DNA of 64,000 nt, taken from the NCBI RefSeq assembly GCF_910596095.1, contig NC_056543.1:18090042-18154041 (forward strand). Direction: 5' to 3'. The DNA comes from Thunnus maccoyii. Taxonomy: Eukaryota > Chordata > Actinopteri > Scombriformes > Scombridae. The position numbers and the translations under genes are program-made. Below are positions 13,041-26,500 of this stretch, piece by piece; position 1 is the first letter of the stretch; each line of letters begins with the position of its first letter. The notes beneath the pieces are model-generated. The model saw nothing but the letters and a program-made list of their open reading frames with translations. It had not been told where the DNA came from and searched no databases.

Positions 13041-14886
13041 CTCATAGATCCCCTCCAGACGTGTTTTAAGATGTAAATACTCTACTTTGAATAATAATTT
13101 GTGTCTAATATAGTTTTTCCACAAAAAAATCAATTATCACACAAGATGTCCATTCTCAGTGTTTGTGTGCTGGAGGTTTCACATTTCAACATCACACTTG
13201 TGGAAGTTGAATTCTGGACCAGGATCGGCTTCCAAACTAGTTGTGATGTCACAAATTATGATCGTAGGTATATGCCTTAAACTTAGATTTTCAATGAGCA
13301 CAGAGAAACTTTCCTCCTTTAGCAGGTGAAATGAAAACACCTTTCCAGTGTCAAACTCTGCACATACATCATTCTGCACAGTGGAGCTCAAACATCCAAC
13401 TGAGGGAACATGAAGCAAAACACATTTTTGAAGGGGGGCTTTAAACATTTCAGCATGAAGGTAGCAAATCAGTGAAATCCATTGACAAACACAACCATTA
13501 ACAAGTATGCTTCTCTGAAGAACACCTGTGTTTACGCATAAAGTGAGAAGATTTGAAATGGAAAGTTTATAGATTACAGCAGCTAGAATCGTCCAACTAT
13601 AAAAAAAATGTTCAGAGGAACAGCCTTGCAGTAGTGACAAATAAGGGACAAAGTCAACTTTCAACATATGGATATTGTAAAAAACAAAAAGTATGTCAGT
13701 GGAAGAGAGGCTGCAACATTAAGAGAAATTTATATATTAGAAGGTGTTATTTCCTCAAATCATATTGAAAACTTTCAAGTGGTTGTTTAACTGTGAGGTA
13801 GCATGAGCAATATTTTACCTTTAACTGGCTAAATTTCAGTAAGCAAACATGTAGAATATATATGTAGGTAGCATTAGAAAAGGGCTTCAAGTCTCTGTTC
13901 GCAAATGAAACTTAATATCTTCACCGGCAGATTGACCAGGGGGCCACACGGACCTTTCTCAAGTCGGTGTTCATTTTGTTCCTACAAAAGTAAAGCTAAT
14001 CTGTGAAGAGAGGCCTCGTCACCTGCAGGGGTCCATCTGCTCGACCTGCACCATCTCTCTGGTTTCTCTGGTTTTTCTTCCCACTGACCTGAGACAATAC
14101 AGAGGCCGGGCAGGTTCACCTCCTCCGACAGCTCGTGTTACACAACCACCCAGGGCAATAGTGGACATGAAAGTGCTGTTTGTGTGGTTGGTTGAACCCA
14201 GGTAAAGGCAGTTACACACCTTTTCGCTCACGGGGACACACACCGGATTATCTCAAACAAGCCATTGAAGCAACAGATTTTAACCCAACTTTAACCCAAA
14301 TTAGCTTGGGTTAAAATTGCTATATTATACAGTATATGACACATGTCGATTTCCAGCTTTTCAGTCTGTTTCAGTCCGGATGTGCAGCTGTTAACTTTCT
14401 GAGACGGAGTTTCACATGTTTTTCAGTTAGAGAGTGATCTGAATTGTGAAATACAGCAGAGATACAACCAAAAGAGGATGTGAAAAAGCGTGCCCAAAGT
14501 TGAAAGAGTTGTCTCACACTCAGACTGTAAATGAGCAGACATTTCTTATCACTGTACATCTGATCTCTGAATCCTTATTAGAATATATGTTTTTCATTAT
14601 TGAGAGGCTAGTAGAAGAGACACTGATGTGTACCAGCCCTCAACATTTAACCAGGTTTTCTGCCAGCCGTTACTGGATGTAGGAGATCTCACACTTTCAG
14701 TAAAGAGGCTTATGATGATTAAGTCTGATGCATCTGTTACCGAACCCACAGCAACAGAGATGCCATTCACATATCTCACACTGGAACCTCCTGAGTCATT
14801 TGCTGCAATTAGGAATGTGGTGAAGACCCCACTGAACCCCCCAACCCTCGCCCACTGACCCACAGAGTTACAGAAACACACTCACA

Positions 14887-14934
<48 letters not shown>

Positions 14935-16117
14935 GACACGCATGGGGCTTTCTATCTTTGACAATGCCTGCATTGTGTTGTACTCCGCTGAGTGGTTGTG
15001 GCCCAGACTGGTTCAAACTTCACACTACCATCAAACATCGGCAGATATAAAAGTAAGCGAGTGATACAATGGAGCTGTTTTGTGTTGCTGGCAGGTTTTT
15101 TAGAAGATAACACATACTGACTCATATCACTGGATAGAAACTGCAAATCTCCAAAATGACAGTTAAGTTAAGTTTGTGTAAAGATTTATGAATCCTGGAG
15201 GATAATAAAATGTCCCAGATGGAGGATAATCCTTCGGATGAATTTAAAACCTTAACCAAAACTAGAAAAGATGACTTTCTGAAATGCAATCAGTGTTGGG
15301 ATCTTTTGTTGTATATTGATTACTTATTTATCAGCGTAGTCACTCAGCAGGTGTTATTGATGAGAGCATACATTAATAATTCATGCATTTCTTCTTGGAT
15401 GAATAATCCCTGTTCAAATCATTTTTTGAGTCAGATAACACTCCAATAAATCCTGATATAACTGAACTTCCAACCTTTCAAAGATACAACAGGCTGTTAA
15501 TGACCTACAGCAGCTTGGCTCCTTGTCTGGCTGAAGGAGGTTTATTTGTTCAGCTGACTGACACACTTGCTGTTTAGCTGCTTCCACCTCAACAAAAATA
15601 GCAAAGTAATGCTCATTAGCATGTCTTGGTTGTTCCATTTGTCTGCTTGCTATTCAAATATATTACCCAAAGGAGTATGACAGATGACAACACAATACAA
15701 ATACAACAGGATACTCAAAATGTAGGAGGAAAGTGGCCACATATGATGCCAAGATTAGGACAGATAGATAAATAATATGTATTTTGTTAATAGCTATTCT
15801 GCAGTTCTTTTTGATCTGTAAGCCACAAAATTCTTATTTTTCTTGTGATTCAACAACAGTGGAAGAGGAAGTCATGTATTATTGTCTAACTTGTCATGTG
15901 ATTTTGGATTTGACATGAATTTTTTGCATTTTCAGCATGGGGGAACATGAAGGAAGATGCAAGTCAATTATAATGAAATTGTTATTGTATTTGGTTTAAT
16001 CTATAATTCAAATGTGAGCAAAAAAAGTAGAACCACTATCAAAACTCAAAATGCAAAACTGGAACATGTTAGTACACTCAGAATTATTGACAGATTCTTT
16101 CATACAAGTTAAGTCAC
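13041..16117. other. dlx2-itga6 intergenic DNA, right part
   Basis: A 162-codon frame at 13179-13667 (minus) shows no domain, splice or homology signal and is treated as chance. The other notable content is a CA microsatellite at 14883-14932. No exon was recognised. Confidence 0.5.
14883..14932 (+). repeat. CA dinucleotide microsatellite
   Basis: About 25 CA units with one TA interruption near 14893. Simple sequence repeat, likely length-polymorphic. Confidence 0.95.
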
Positions 16118-16270
16118 TTTTTATTTATGGAGTCCAATATCACAAATCAAAAATTTGCCTCAGGGGCCTTTACAATCCGTACAGCATACATCATCCTCTA
16201 TCCTCAGATCCACGATTCAGATAAGGAAACTTCCCCCCAAAAAACTTTAACAGGAAAAAATTACAAGGAC
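16118..16270 (+). repeat. Interspersed repeat of a common fish type
   Basis: The stretch reads TTTATGGAGTCCAATATCAC, then TTTGCCTCAGGGGCCTTTAC, then CAGATAAGGAAACTTCCCCC and TTTAACAGGAAAAAA. I recognise this order from a widely dispersed teleost repeat with a TTTATATAG-like head and an 'aactccc...ttaacaggaaaaaa' tail. The family name was not determined. Confidence 0.5.
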
Positions 16271-16857
16271 ATACTGTAGAAGGACTTAAACAAGCAACAA
16301 TAAGCAGCAGAAAGTTTGATTCAGTTCAGTTCAGTTCAAAGTTCCATATTGTCCCTCAGGGGGCAAAAGGCCTTTTTCACAGAAGACATTTTGACATGTC
16401 ACAGTAGTTAAAACACAGACATTGAAATGAATGATGGCTGAATTCCATTTAGCTGCTTCACTTTCAGAGTCCTGGTACTGTTCATGTTGCTTCACTGTCA
16501 CAGCTTACTGGGACACTTACTGTATAGAACAGATCCATTGTTAATGTTATTACCTGTGCTTTTCCTGCTATGACAAGTTGAAATGTCTGCTGCGGCCTGT
16601 TTGAGGCAAGCTGGTCTGCAAACATAAAACACAAAATCATAATAAACAACTTATTTGCACACAAGACTAAATATCTGAGAAGAGGAATACAATCATAAAA
16701 ATGAAGAAAAAAATCCATGGCTGACCTGCAGTGTACAATGAAAACACATTATGTCAAAAGTGCAAGTGCATTTGCAAAATCTAGACATGCACCAAAGTTT
16801 ATTGATAACTTAATTTTTCTAGTTTGAGTCAATTGGGCTCATATGTTTTTATATATA

Positions 16858-17027
16858 TTGGGGCTTTTTATGCCTTTTTTTCATTATAGGGACATTGGAG
16901 AGATGACAGGAGTTGAAGGGAGAGAGTGATTGTGGGTGACAGACAAACAAGAGTCCGGAGCCGGATTTGAACCACAGCCATTGCATTTATAAGGCGTGAA
17001 TCTTAATCAGTAGGCTATCTGGGCGCC
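16858..17027 (-). mobile_element. tRNA-derived SINE, full length, with target-site duplication
   Basis: On the minus strand it starts at 17027 with GGCGCCCAGATAGCCTACTG, an A-box-like head, followed by the pol III B box GGTTCAAATCC near 16965-16975. The body then gives the 'cctgtcatctctccaatgtcc' type text of perciform tRNA-SINEs and an A-rich GGCATAAAAAGCCCC end. Direct repeats flank it: AATTGGGCTCATATGTTTTT at 16831-16850 and a close copy, AATTGGGTTCATATTTTT, at 17028-17045. Two or three differences between them indicate some age. Confidence 0.85.
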
Positions 17028-17586
17028 AATTGGGTTCATATTTTTGAATTATCATCAGCTGAGAAACACATAAAACACAGATTGTCCATCTTAGACAAAT
17101 GTTTCAATTATGTACATGTAAACACAACCTACATCATTTTCATATAACTTTTAGTTATTTATCTCATTTTAAATGGAAATTTGATCAATTGACTCTTGGA
17201 ATATAAATTTATTTATTTATTTATTTAATTATATTTACTTTTAAATATATGCATTTATTTATTTTTGTATATGGTTATTGTAGCCTTACTGTTGTTTAAT
17301 TTGTTTCTTTTTCTGTAGGAATCCATTGTAGTTGTTGCTACTAGGATCTGTATCATAAGTACGTAAGTAAACAAAGTTGTAAAAAGTATAAAGGCTAGTC
17401 AAAAATATACTGAACACTGTTCATCCTGGTGACCAGCGGTGGCGCAGTGGAGCAGGAGCCCGGCCGGGAAACAAGCAGCAGCAGCAGCAGCAGCTTCCAG
17501 TCAAACTGCACCGGCTGAGCACAGAGGAGCAGCGGGCTGAGCAGCTCTAACTTCGGACTACAGGACAACATCTGGACCGCACTGCA

Positions 17587-20500
17587 ATGCTGCTGCAGGG
17601 AGCGCACTCGGCTGTTTATGTTGCACTTTTATATTTTCTGGATCCCACTTTGGTGCTCGCCTTCAACCTGGACACCACTCATGTCATCAGGAAAAACGGA
17701 GAGCCGGGGAGTCTGTTCGGGTTTTCTCTTGCCATGCACCGGCAACTGAACCCGGATAAAAGAATGTGAGTGATGTCTGCTTTCCATCTACCTGTGATTG
17801 TTTTTGTAAAATTGCAGCTCCGTTATCAGAAGCACCAGATCTAAACATTTTAAACATATCATTAACCTGACTTCTCTCCATCCGAAGTTATCTGGATTGT
17901 CCTGGGCTGTGTTTCAAGGGGTCACATCCTCTTAATTTAAACAGGATTCTGCATTGGCAGCACTCATGATTTCAGGCGTAGAAGCATCCTATAAAAATTT
18001 TGCTCCAGTACCAGTCTACCAAAGCCTTTTAAAAAGAGATTGACTGTCTCCATGGGATGCCTTGAATGTGAAATGGGAAGCAGCCTAAAGACAACAAGTG
18101 AATAAACAATGGTTATAACTGTCATGCAAATGCATCTGTAAGGTCAATGTAAGGAGCACTGAGAGGATAAATAATCGCTCTTAAACTTTTTCACAAAGAT
18201 TTTTCTATTAAGTTGCTTGCCTACATTTTTATCCTTAATGATCTACTGTTAAGTGGTGTTTAGAGAACTTAAATGTTATTTTAATAATTAAACAGGTGCA
18301 TTTCCACTCTACAGTTTTACCTGTTAAGTTTGGTCTGTGAACAGTAGTGAGAAGTTGCGTGAGGAAGCTTTTTAGTTGACTTTGGTGTGTATAAATGGAA
18401 AATTTACAGATGGCACATTTTTAGGAAGACATTCACATGTACACAAAGGATCCAGGTCAGAGAGGTGAAGTTGTAAAATGTGTCCTTGATGCCGGAGTTG
18501 TAGGGATGTCTGGTGATGTTTCAGTGCATACAGTAAGCCATTTCCTTTGGGTGGCTCTGAGGGGGTAGAAAAGACGTCAGCGTGGTGAGCCAGATCATCC
18601 TGCTACGGGGGCAAAGTGAGAAGAGGGGTGGCATGTCAAAGCCTGCGGCGAAGAAGCATGCAAGAGCTACTATATAAGACCCTGCAGTGGCATGTTGAGA
18701 GAAAGAGAACAAGGATGAGAAGCCCTGATAACAAGACTCAAAGAGAGTTTTGCCAAAGATCACATAGATTAGCTTTAACTTGTGGAATTTTATCTAACTG
18801 GTGTTTTGACTTCATGTAGGATTTGAACTGAACACACAAAACTGGAAGCTGTTTATAAAATGTGTTATTTTACAACACAAAGGTCTCTACATCTTAAAAT
18901 GAGTCATTTTTACATCTGTCAGAGCTGACAAGTGTAGACAGAGTGAAAAGTCATGAAACTGAATGTAGTATTTGTTGGGCAAACAGAGGCTCGAAATGTG
19001 ACACTGGCTTGATAGTTGGGTTTCAGCCAATAAAAGTCAGAGGAGAGTGAAGGTTTTCCGTGTTTACATGAGAACTAGTTTTGGCAAACATACACAGAAT
19101 TCAGCTAACTCGTTGCTTCTTGTGAACAGACATAAACTGTGTTAAAGTTAGCGTGTAAAATTTAACAATGATTGAAGGCACGAATTTTTACAGACATAAC
19201 AATTAGAACTGCAACAAACGATTAATTTGATTATTGACTAATCTGACTATTATTCTCTCAATTAATCAATTAGTTGTTTCTTCTCTAAGATATCAAAAAA
19301 ATAATTAAAAACGTGCATCACAGTTTCATAAAGCCCGAGCTGACGTCGTCTAATTGATTGCTTTGTTAAACCGACAGTCCAAACCCAAAAATATTCAGTT
19401 TACAATCACATAAAAGCAGCAAATCCTCACATTTTAGAACCATAAATTAAAGAATGTTTGACATTTTTACTTGAAAGTGACTTAAATGATTGATCACTCG
19501 TCAAAACCTATTAATTTTCGGACTAATCAATTAATTGACTAATTGTCAGCTGAGCTCTAATCAATTTATCTATTAATGGACAAAATATATAGATAATGAA
19601 GTCAATTATTAGTTGCAGCCTTGGTTATAACACATCCACATTGTCTCTTACATCTTGGTTGAAAATATATTGAAACTGAGTTGCTGTATTGAAATGTTCT
19701 GCACTGCTCGTCGTTGTGATTAAGTAAAGTATGGAATAAACAGCAGCTCCCTCCGCGTGGCCATGATCTCCGCTCTAAATCCTCATGTGACCCTGAGCTA
19801 ATCAGCCAGACGAGTCAAGTGAAAGCTCCGCTGAGCGCCGACGTATGTAATGCAACAAAACAGCTCTTACTTAAAGCTGTGAGGCACATCGGCCTCTCAG
19901 ACCCACTGGGCTCAGGAAACCACAAGTCAGCAATGTGTTACACACGCTGCATCTGTCTCTTTTGTTCTTGTACAGACACGTGTTTGATGATGATCACTAG
20001 CAGCTGTAAAACTCTGCTGGCCATCAACTGCTTTCATTAATCTCATCATAATAAATCATATGTGAGGAGATGAACGCTGGCATCCATAAACACTGAATCT
20101 GAGCAACATGTGTAACTTGATAGATTACATTTCTCTTATGTCAAACCCGAACCCGAGCCTCTTGTCCCTTCTGTGTCTCAGAGCTAAAACACAAATCTCT
20201 CCCACTTTACTGTAATTAAAAAACGAATCCTCTGCTGATTCAAGAGATATCCATGTTGTTCCTCTAATGGTTTCAGTGAAAGCACTGTGTGTTTACGTCT
20301 TCCTTCTCATATTGGTTGAGTGGAGGAAACAACCAGATCCATGTTTCACCACCAGACTGGACATAATGTGCTGTATTGGAAAGAGGCAACTGGATGCCTC
20401 TTCCATGAATAATGTGTCGGGTTGATGATGTGGTTAAAACATTCTCTCAGTGAAACCAGAGAAAAAGGCCATTTGACTGGACATGCAAGGCCATCTGTGC

Positions 20501-23457
20501 ACATGTAACCTGATAGATGAAGTTTGGCTTGTTTGAAAAGACATAATGTAGCTTAGAAAGGGTTAATAAACACATTTTAAACAAGTGAATTTGAGACTAT
20601 ATAAATCTTTTTTAAAAAACTTTACCTCTACTTAAAGTTAATCTTTACTAATCTAAATATTCATGCTTCCTTTTGTGATGTGCAACTAACCGATTACAGG
20701 TCAGCACCAATCATTACGCATCTGTGTGTGTGTGTGTGTGTGTAAACTGAAACAGTTAGAACAGCTGCAGTAGTCCTTGTGGCTTTAAGTACACAGCTGT
20801 GAGGGCACTGCAGCACATCTGCTAACAAAGACCAGTGAGATCACTGTGTAAACCCACACCGGTCACTATGCGTTCCCATTTACGCTGCAGTGAAAGACAT
20901 GTTGCATGATGGGATGTGGTTTCACATTGGCTCTGCAGTGTGTAATTGGATTTACCAGGTGACTGTCCTGGGAAGGAAACATGGATTGCAGCTGTAGTCA
21001 GTTTGGTTATGACTTACTTCATAAAATAAGGGGGAGGATTTCTTGTATATTAGTCTCTCAAGAAAACATTGTGTTCATTTTTTCTGCATAAAATAACACA
21101 AAATACTGAAATGTATTCAAATTGTAAACTGAAAAGCCAGTTCCTGTGTCTGCTAGACTGGTGTGTAAATGTCAATGTTACCCCTCAGTTACTTGCTAAA
21201 TTCTTCAACTGGCACTTTCCTGAGAAGCCCTGCTGTTAAGTTGGAGGCATTTTTTTCTTTATCTCTTCACAAATGTGGTGTTTTCCTGCACATGACCTTG
21301 TGGATTTAAGTGGTCTTGCATTGATTGTGAATCAAAACAGCAGGAGGGAGCTATTAGTACTGCAAAACATATGTTTAGATAGTAGGGTTAAGTCCTACTT
21401 AGACAAATATTTAATTCATAGTCCCATAAATGTACTACTGCATTCTTTTTGTCATTGCATTTTCATCGTGTAAGTGCTGCTTCTTTGATTTGAATGAAAT
21501 TTAAAACTGTCTGCAGTCTCTGTTTGTGGGAATAAATTGATGGACACCTGTGAAAGTCAATGCAATCCAATTTAGTGTATTGGTTTTACTTACTGGTCAT
21601 TTCTGAGGCCGTACAGTAGATTGCAGTGTTATTGTGTTGGATTGCATTATATCACAAGGTTTATCTAATATAAAATAACTGAATGACGTTCTCACAGCCC
21701 TTCTAATTACACAGGAAATATATTTTTAGTTTGTATTCAGCTTGGCATTCAGTGTCACCCTATATGACACGTGTTAGGCTAAACTGCTGGCGCTCAGGAG
21801 CTGAAATGTCAAACTGTAGCAACTTTGTAAAGGCTCATGTTTGTATTTGCATTTCAGTGGCCTTTGTTTGAGGGTTTGCAGTTTGGTCTTCAGTCTTACA
21901 TCAGACCCCCTCAGGAGAGTCCTTGTTTAGCAAGTGAAGAGGCACGGGGCCGCATAGATCAATAGGTGGGTTACAGAGGGAGCCACAGAACCATGGCGAG
22001 AAGAAAAGGGTGGAGAGGATTTCCTCTCTATCCTTTGAGAAAATTCCTACACTGTAAGCAGCGTCAGGTCTTTCCCACATTATACTGTAGCTTCCTTACA
22101 TCTCTGTGAAAGTTCATATTCTAAAACAATGGATCTTATTTTTGTAGTTTTGGCACTTATACTTAAGCATGAAAAAAGACCGAATTGACATTTCATTATT
22201 ACTCCATTATTCATACTTACTATTGTTGCCCTCTTGTTAGCCATTTCCTGTGAGGCAAAAATGTATTTGATTTGGCTCTAAGCAATCATTGGTGACTGGC
22301 GTAGCCGTTAGTCTGGAGTCACATTCATTAAAGTCCTGATCTCAATAAATTTACTGTTAAACTTCTGGTTAAAAAGTCTTAAGTCTCAAGTCTTCATAAG
22401 AAAATTGCAAGTCAGTTGCAAAGTCTCTGAATGCTTTCATTTCAGTGCTGTTTGTTAATAGTTATTTTAACGCAGCTAAGACCAAGTCGCTTCAATGCAT
22501 AATGTCTAATAATTAAACATTCAAGGTGTGCAACCATACAGGGCTGTTACATTTTTGATTACAATACTGCACAGCAAATTGGCAACAAGGCTGACTGGCC
22601 ACACAGTATCAAGTTCTGGTCTATAACCAGACTAATCATACTAAATAATTATGAGTATTAGAATATTTTACTTGCCAGCCTCTTTGCATAGACTCAGGGA
22701 TGCATCTCATTTGTCCATGGGGCACAGTACCACAATCCATCAGTTTTAAACATCACACAGTTTTGTAACTGTAAAATTATTAAATAAGCTCTGGACTTTA
22801 TTTACCTACTAACTTAGATACTTATCAGATCACGAGTGGGGGGCCTTTCACTTATGGAACAAAATGTGGTCTGTTTTTTTGTGCCCATCAGGCGGTAACT
22901 ACCACTGACAGGAAGTTTTGGTTTTGTTTATCTCGCAATATAGCTTGCAAACAGTTTGTCAGTATGTAAAAGGTGAGAGACGTCTCTGCGTTCCAGAGGT
23001 GTGAAGAACAATTCGTGAACTTACAAGTACAGCAAGTTTAAGACCTGTTAAGTTAAAAAAACAAGTGTCATTTAAATTCTTTGTGATTTTTTAGCTTAAG
23101 CCACATCAGGTCTTAGTGTGCTGCTGAGAAACCACTCTGAATGAATCTGAAATATTGAGTTGAAATACATTGAAAACAGAAATGTAAAGCAGATTCTCAA
23201 CACTCTTTATCTAATTTTTTTGGTTGTTGTATTACTGCTGAATTGTACTGCATGTGATCAACACAAACACAAAGTATTAAAATGGTGTCAGCAGTCAGAC
23301 ACAACTATATCTGCTGTAACCACATCAAATTATCCTTTACACAGGCATGATGCACATTGTTCATGCTTTTCTCTGCTGACGCCCTGCTGTGGTTCCCAAC
23401 CTGTTTGGCCCCTTAAAACAAAACAGTGTCAACCTGCAAACCCTGGCTGCAGGTTTC

Positions 23458-23511
<54 letters not shown>

Positions 23512-26500
23512 GTGATTCATGGTGGCTGAGTTTCAGATTGTGTCATTTGAATAATTGGTTCAGAAATTCAAAGAGATAAAACTACTAACACTGACCAGTA
23601 TTTCACAAAAAAGCAAGATTAGAGAAAAGTAAATCAAATCTATTTAGCAGAACTTTTCTTCTTGTTTCCAAGTCTCAGATTTACCTTATAAGCCACTGGA
23701 GGCTGCTCCAGTCAGTCTGTGGCAGTACCGTATAAACCATATGGACATTGACTTAACAGAGAAATGAAATTACAAAAGCAATTAATACTGAAATTATATT
23801 ATTAATTTTTTACTTTCTCTTTTGAGTCATGATGAGTCAGAAACTTGTAGGTCAGGTGTCAAGTCATCGATTAATTCAAAGACAAATCACATTATTTCTT
23901 TTCAAAGTCCAAATTCACAAATATTTTGATTGTGACGTGAGTTCACATAAACTCACACAACTTAAAATTATATAACTATACAACTTATAGACTTTCTATA
24001 ATGTCTAGTTCACATGGGTCTTAAAACTGACGTGTAAAAGAAAAGTTGACAAACCTCTTTCATCAGATAAGTGTTGCTAATTATGTCACCCCAGTGCCCT
24101 TCAACATGAGTCACCCTTGAATCACTTCATTCGTGTTCAGGCTACGTGAGAATGTGGGTTTTGGGGAGAAGCTGTGGTTTGCGAGCTAAGACTGGGCAGA
24201 ACAAGTACATTATTGAACCTGCTCCAAACTAGATTGTCTGCCTATGTCTCCCATTTTCTTTCTTATCACAAAATACAGAAGCTCTTTTAGAGACTAATTG
24301 AACCGGTCAAATAGCTACATGACAGTATTTTCATGTAGAGAAACAGCTTTGTTTGGCATGTTAATAATATTTAATAATATTACTTAGATAAAGATACTAT
24401 ATAATTACTTAGATCATGTTAGTTAAAAGTAATGGCTTGAACGGTTGGAATAACTATAGCATTAAAAGCAATGGATAAATTGAAGAGCCTGTTCTCCCAC
24501 GAAAAACGACGTTGTGTACTCACATTATCCCAAATGTTTCCAACAATTAGAAATCTGTCATTTTAATCAAGGTAACGGACCGTTTCATGTGGTCGCCTGT
24601 CAATGGCGTCATACCCCTCCACCAAAGAGTATAGTGCACAAGATGCATGCGTCGACGTTGCGTTTGTCCACTACAATTGTGTCTACCAAAGAGTAACTTA
24701 CACACATACAAGATTATACATTGGCGTTGTGGTTGTTCGACAGAAACTGTTATAAATTGACTTTTATTTGGTTTTAAACCACATTTTCATGACAAATTTA
24801 GGTTGTTTTTAACTATATCTTTTAGCTGGATGAAGGATTTTATTTATCAGACGTCTGGATCTTAAGTTATCAGAGAAATAAGCTGGGCAAATGTTAGCAG
24901 CAGCTCGGCTAACAGCCCCTCCAGGAAGTCCAGTGCTTGTCAAACATCATTGGAGAAACATTGATTTTTTAGGTGAAACAGCTTTATTCAGTATTTTTAC
25001 TGATTTTAATCTGCGTTTGCATTTATTTTTGGAGAGGAGGAGACCTCTGCGGATAATTAGGCTCAGCTAACAGCCCGTACCGGACGTCCGGTGCCAGCCA
25101 AACAGCGTCAGAGAAAAACTGATTTTTTTATGTGAAACGGCTTTATTCAGTGTTTTTACCTGTAATCACCGGGTCTGTTTGTTTTGGTGAGGAGGAGACC
25201 TCTGCGGGTAATTCTGCTCCCAGTAAAAACACCCTGAACGGTGAACGCTGGAGTAATCCTATTCTGGAGAAGCTGGTTGTTTAACAATGAAGACAACAAC
25301 TCCCATGATCCCACACTACTTCACACCATCATCACTCTCCGTCTTCTGTTATTGTGTTGATTGAGAGACCCCTAGCGGCTGAAATAACATATTGTACGTT
25401 TAAGTACTAACCACATTTTAAGTGATATTTACCCAAATACCAACCAAGTAGTTTTTGTGCCTTAACCTAACCAGACCTTAACCACAGCTTTGTCACACCA
25501 TAAAACATCATTATTTTTTAACAGTGATTTGTAACAGTTTTGAAAAGCTGCATTCACACTAGCATAGTTAGCTAAAAGTAGCCTAATGGATGAATGGTTT
25601 TAATACTAAAATTGTTAGCTAAAAGTAATGGATGATGTTAAATGAGTAAAATAGTTAGCGAGTTATGGATAAATGGTTAAAATTGTTAACTACAAGTAAA
25701 AGATATATGGTTTAGAAGTCTAGCTTCGGACACCCTCGGTAGTTGTTTGCTAAAAATAATGGATAAATGGTTGGAATAGCTAAAAATAATAGGTAAATGT
25801 TTAAAAATGTTAGCTAAAAGTAATGGCTTATGTTAAATGAGTAAAATAGTTAGCAAAAGTAAAGGTAAAAGGTTTGAATAGTTAGCTACAAGGCTGGTTG
25901 AAACGTCCAGCGTGAACTCAAGTGGTAGTTGGACAGCTGGACTGTTCAATTGTATGAAAAAATATATGCTTTTATATCATGAATAGTTCAATAATGTCCA
26001 GTTATTCAAAAGGATGAGTACCTACTTGAGTTCATCTAATATGGCTGAGAGAGTACGCCTGACAAAAAAGGTTGGGAACCAGTGCATTACCCCACCAGGA
26101 CATGTTGTTGTTAATCCTTGCAGATGACAATTGTAATAGAAAACATAAGTGCTAAATGTCCGCTTTTACTCCCTCAGATTATGTGTTTTAGACTTTGTTT
26201 TTTCACTTTAACAATCAGATGGAGAAAAGAAGACGTGGAACGGACTCTTCTGCCAACATTGGCCACAATGTTAGAAATGCAACCTTCGACTTTTTTGAAC
26301 AAAATGTGGTCTGTTTTTTTTGTGCCCATCAGGCGGAAACTACCACTGACAGGAAGTTTTGGTTTTGTCTATCGAGCACACAAGTCTTGCAATATAGCTT
26401 GCAAACAGTTTGTCAGTATGTAAAACGTGAGAGATGTCTCTGTGTTCCAGAAGTGTGAAGAACAATGCATAAATTTAAAACAACAGCAAGTTAAAAATTT

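Larger units (their letters stand above)
17766..22856. other. itga6 intron 1, left part
   Basis: No exon was recognised. It contains an inverted-repeat element at about 19205-19622 and a TG microsatellite at 20722-20743 (both listed). A more GC-balanced stretch at about 19740-19930 (GAGCTAATCAGCC, GACGTATGTAATGC) could be regulatory, but no evidence beyond composition supports this. Confidence 0.5.
23391..26080. mobile_element. Possible composite hAT-type element in itga6 intron 1
   Basis: GGTTCCCAACCT at 23391 and its reverse complement AGGTTGGGAACC ending at 26080 stand in the orientation of transposon ends. The interior is repeat-rich: a 168-bp tandem pair (24908-25219) and a minisatellite (25560-25900). 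I found no clear 8-bp duplication at the ends, so the boundaries and the single-element interpretation are uncertain. Confidence 0.35.

Noticed and set aside
13179-13667. 162-codon open frame, minus strand, in the dlx2-itga6 gap
   Set aside because: No domain, no codon-usage signal and no splice partners. A frame of this length is expected by chance in 12 kb of intergenic DNA.
14883-14932. Regularly repeated units considered as a CRISPR-like array
   Set aside because: This is a plain CA microsatellite. No array of spaced repeats exists anywhere in the window, as expected for a vertebrate.
26118-26458. 101- and 87-codon overlapping frames that looked transposase-like
   Set aside because: No catalytic motif or zinc-finger pattern. 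They lie over the start of the intron-1 duplicated segment and are in conflicting frames.
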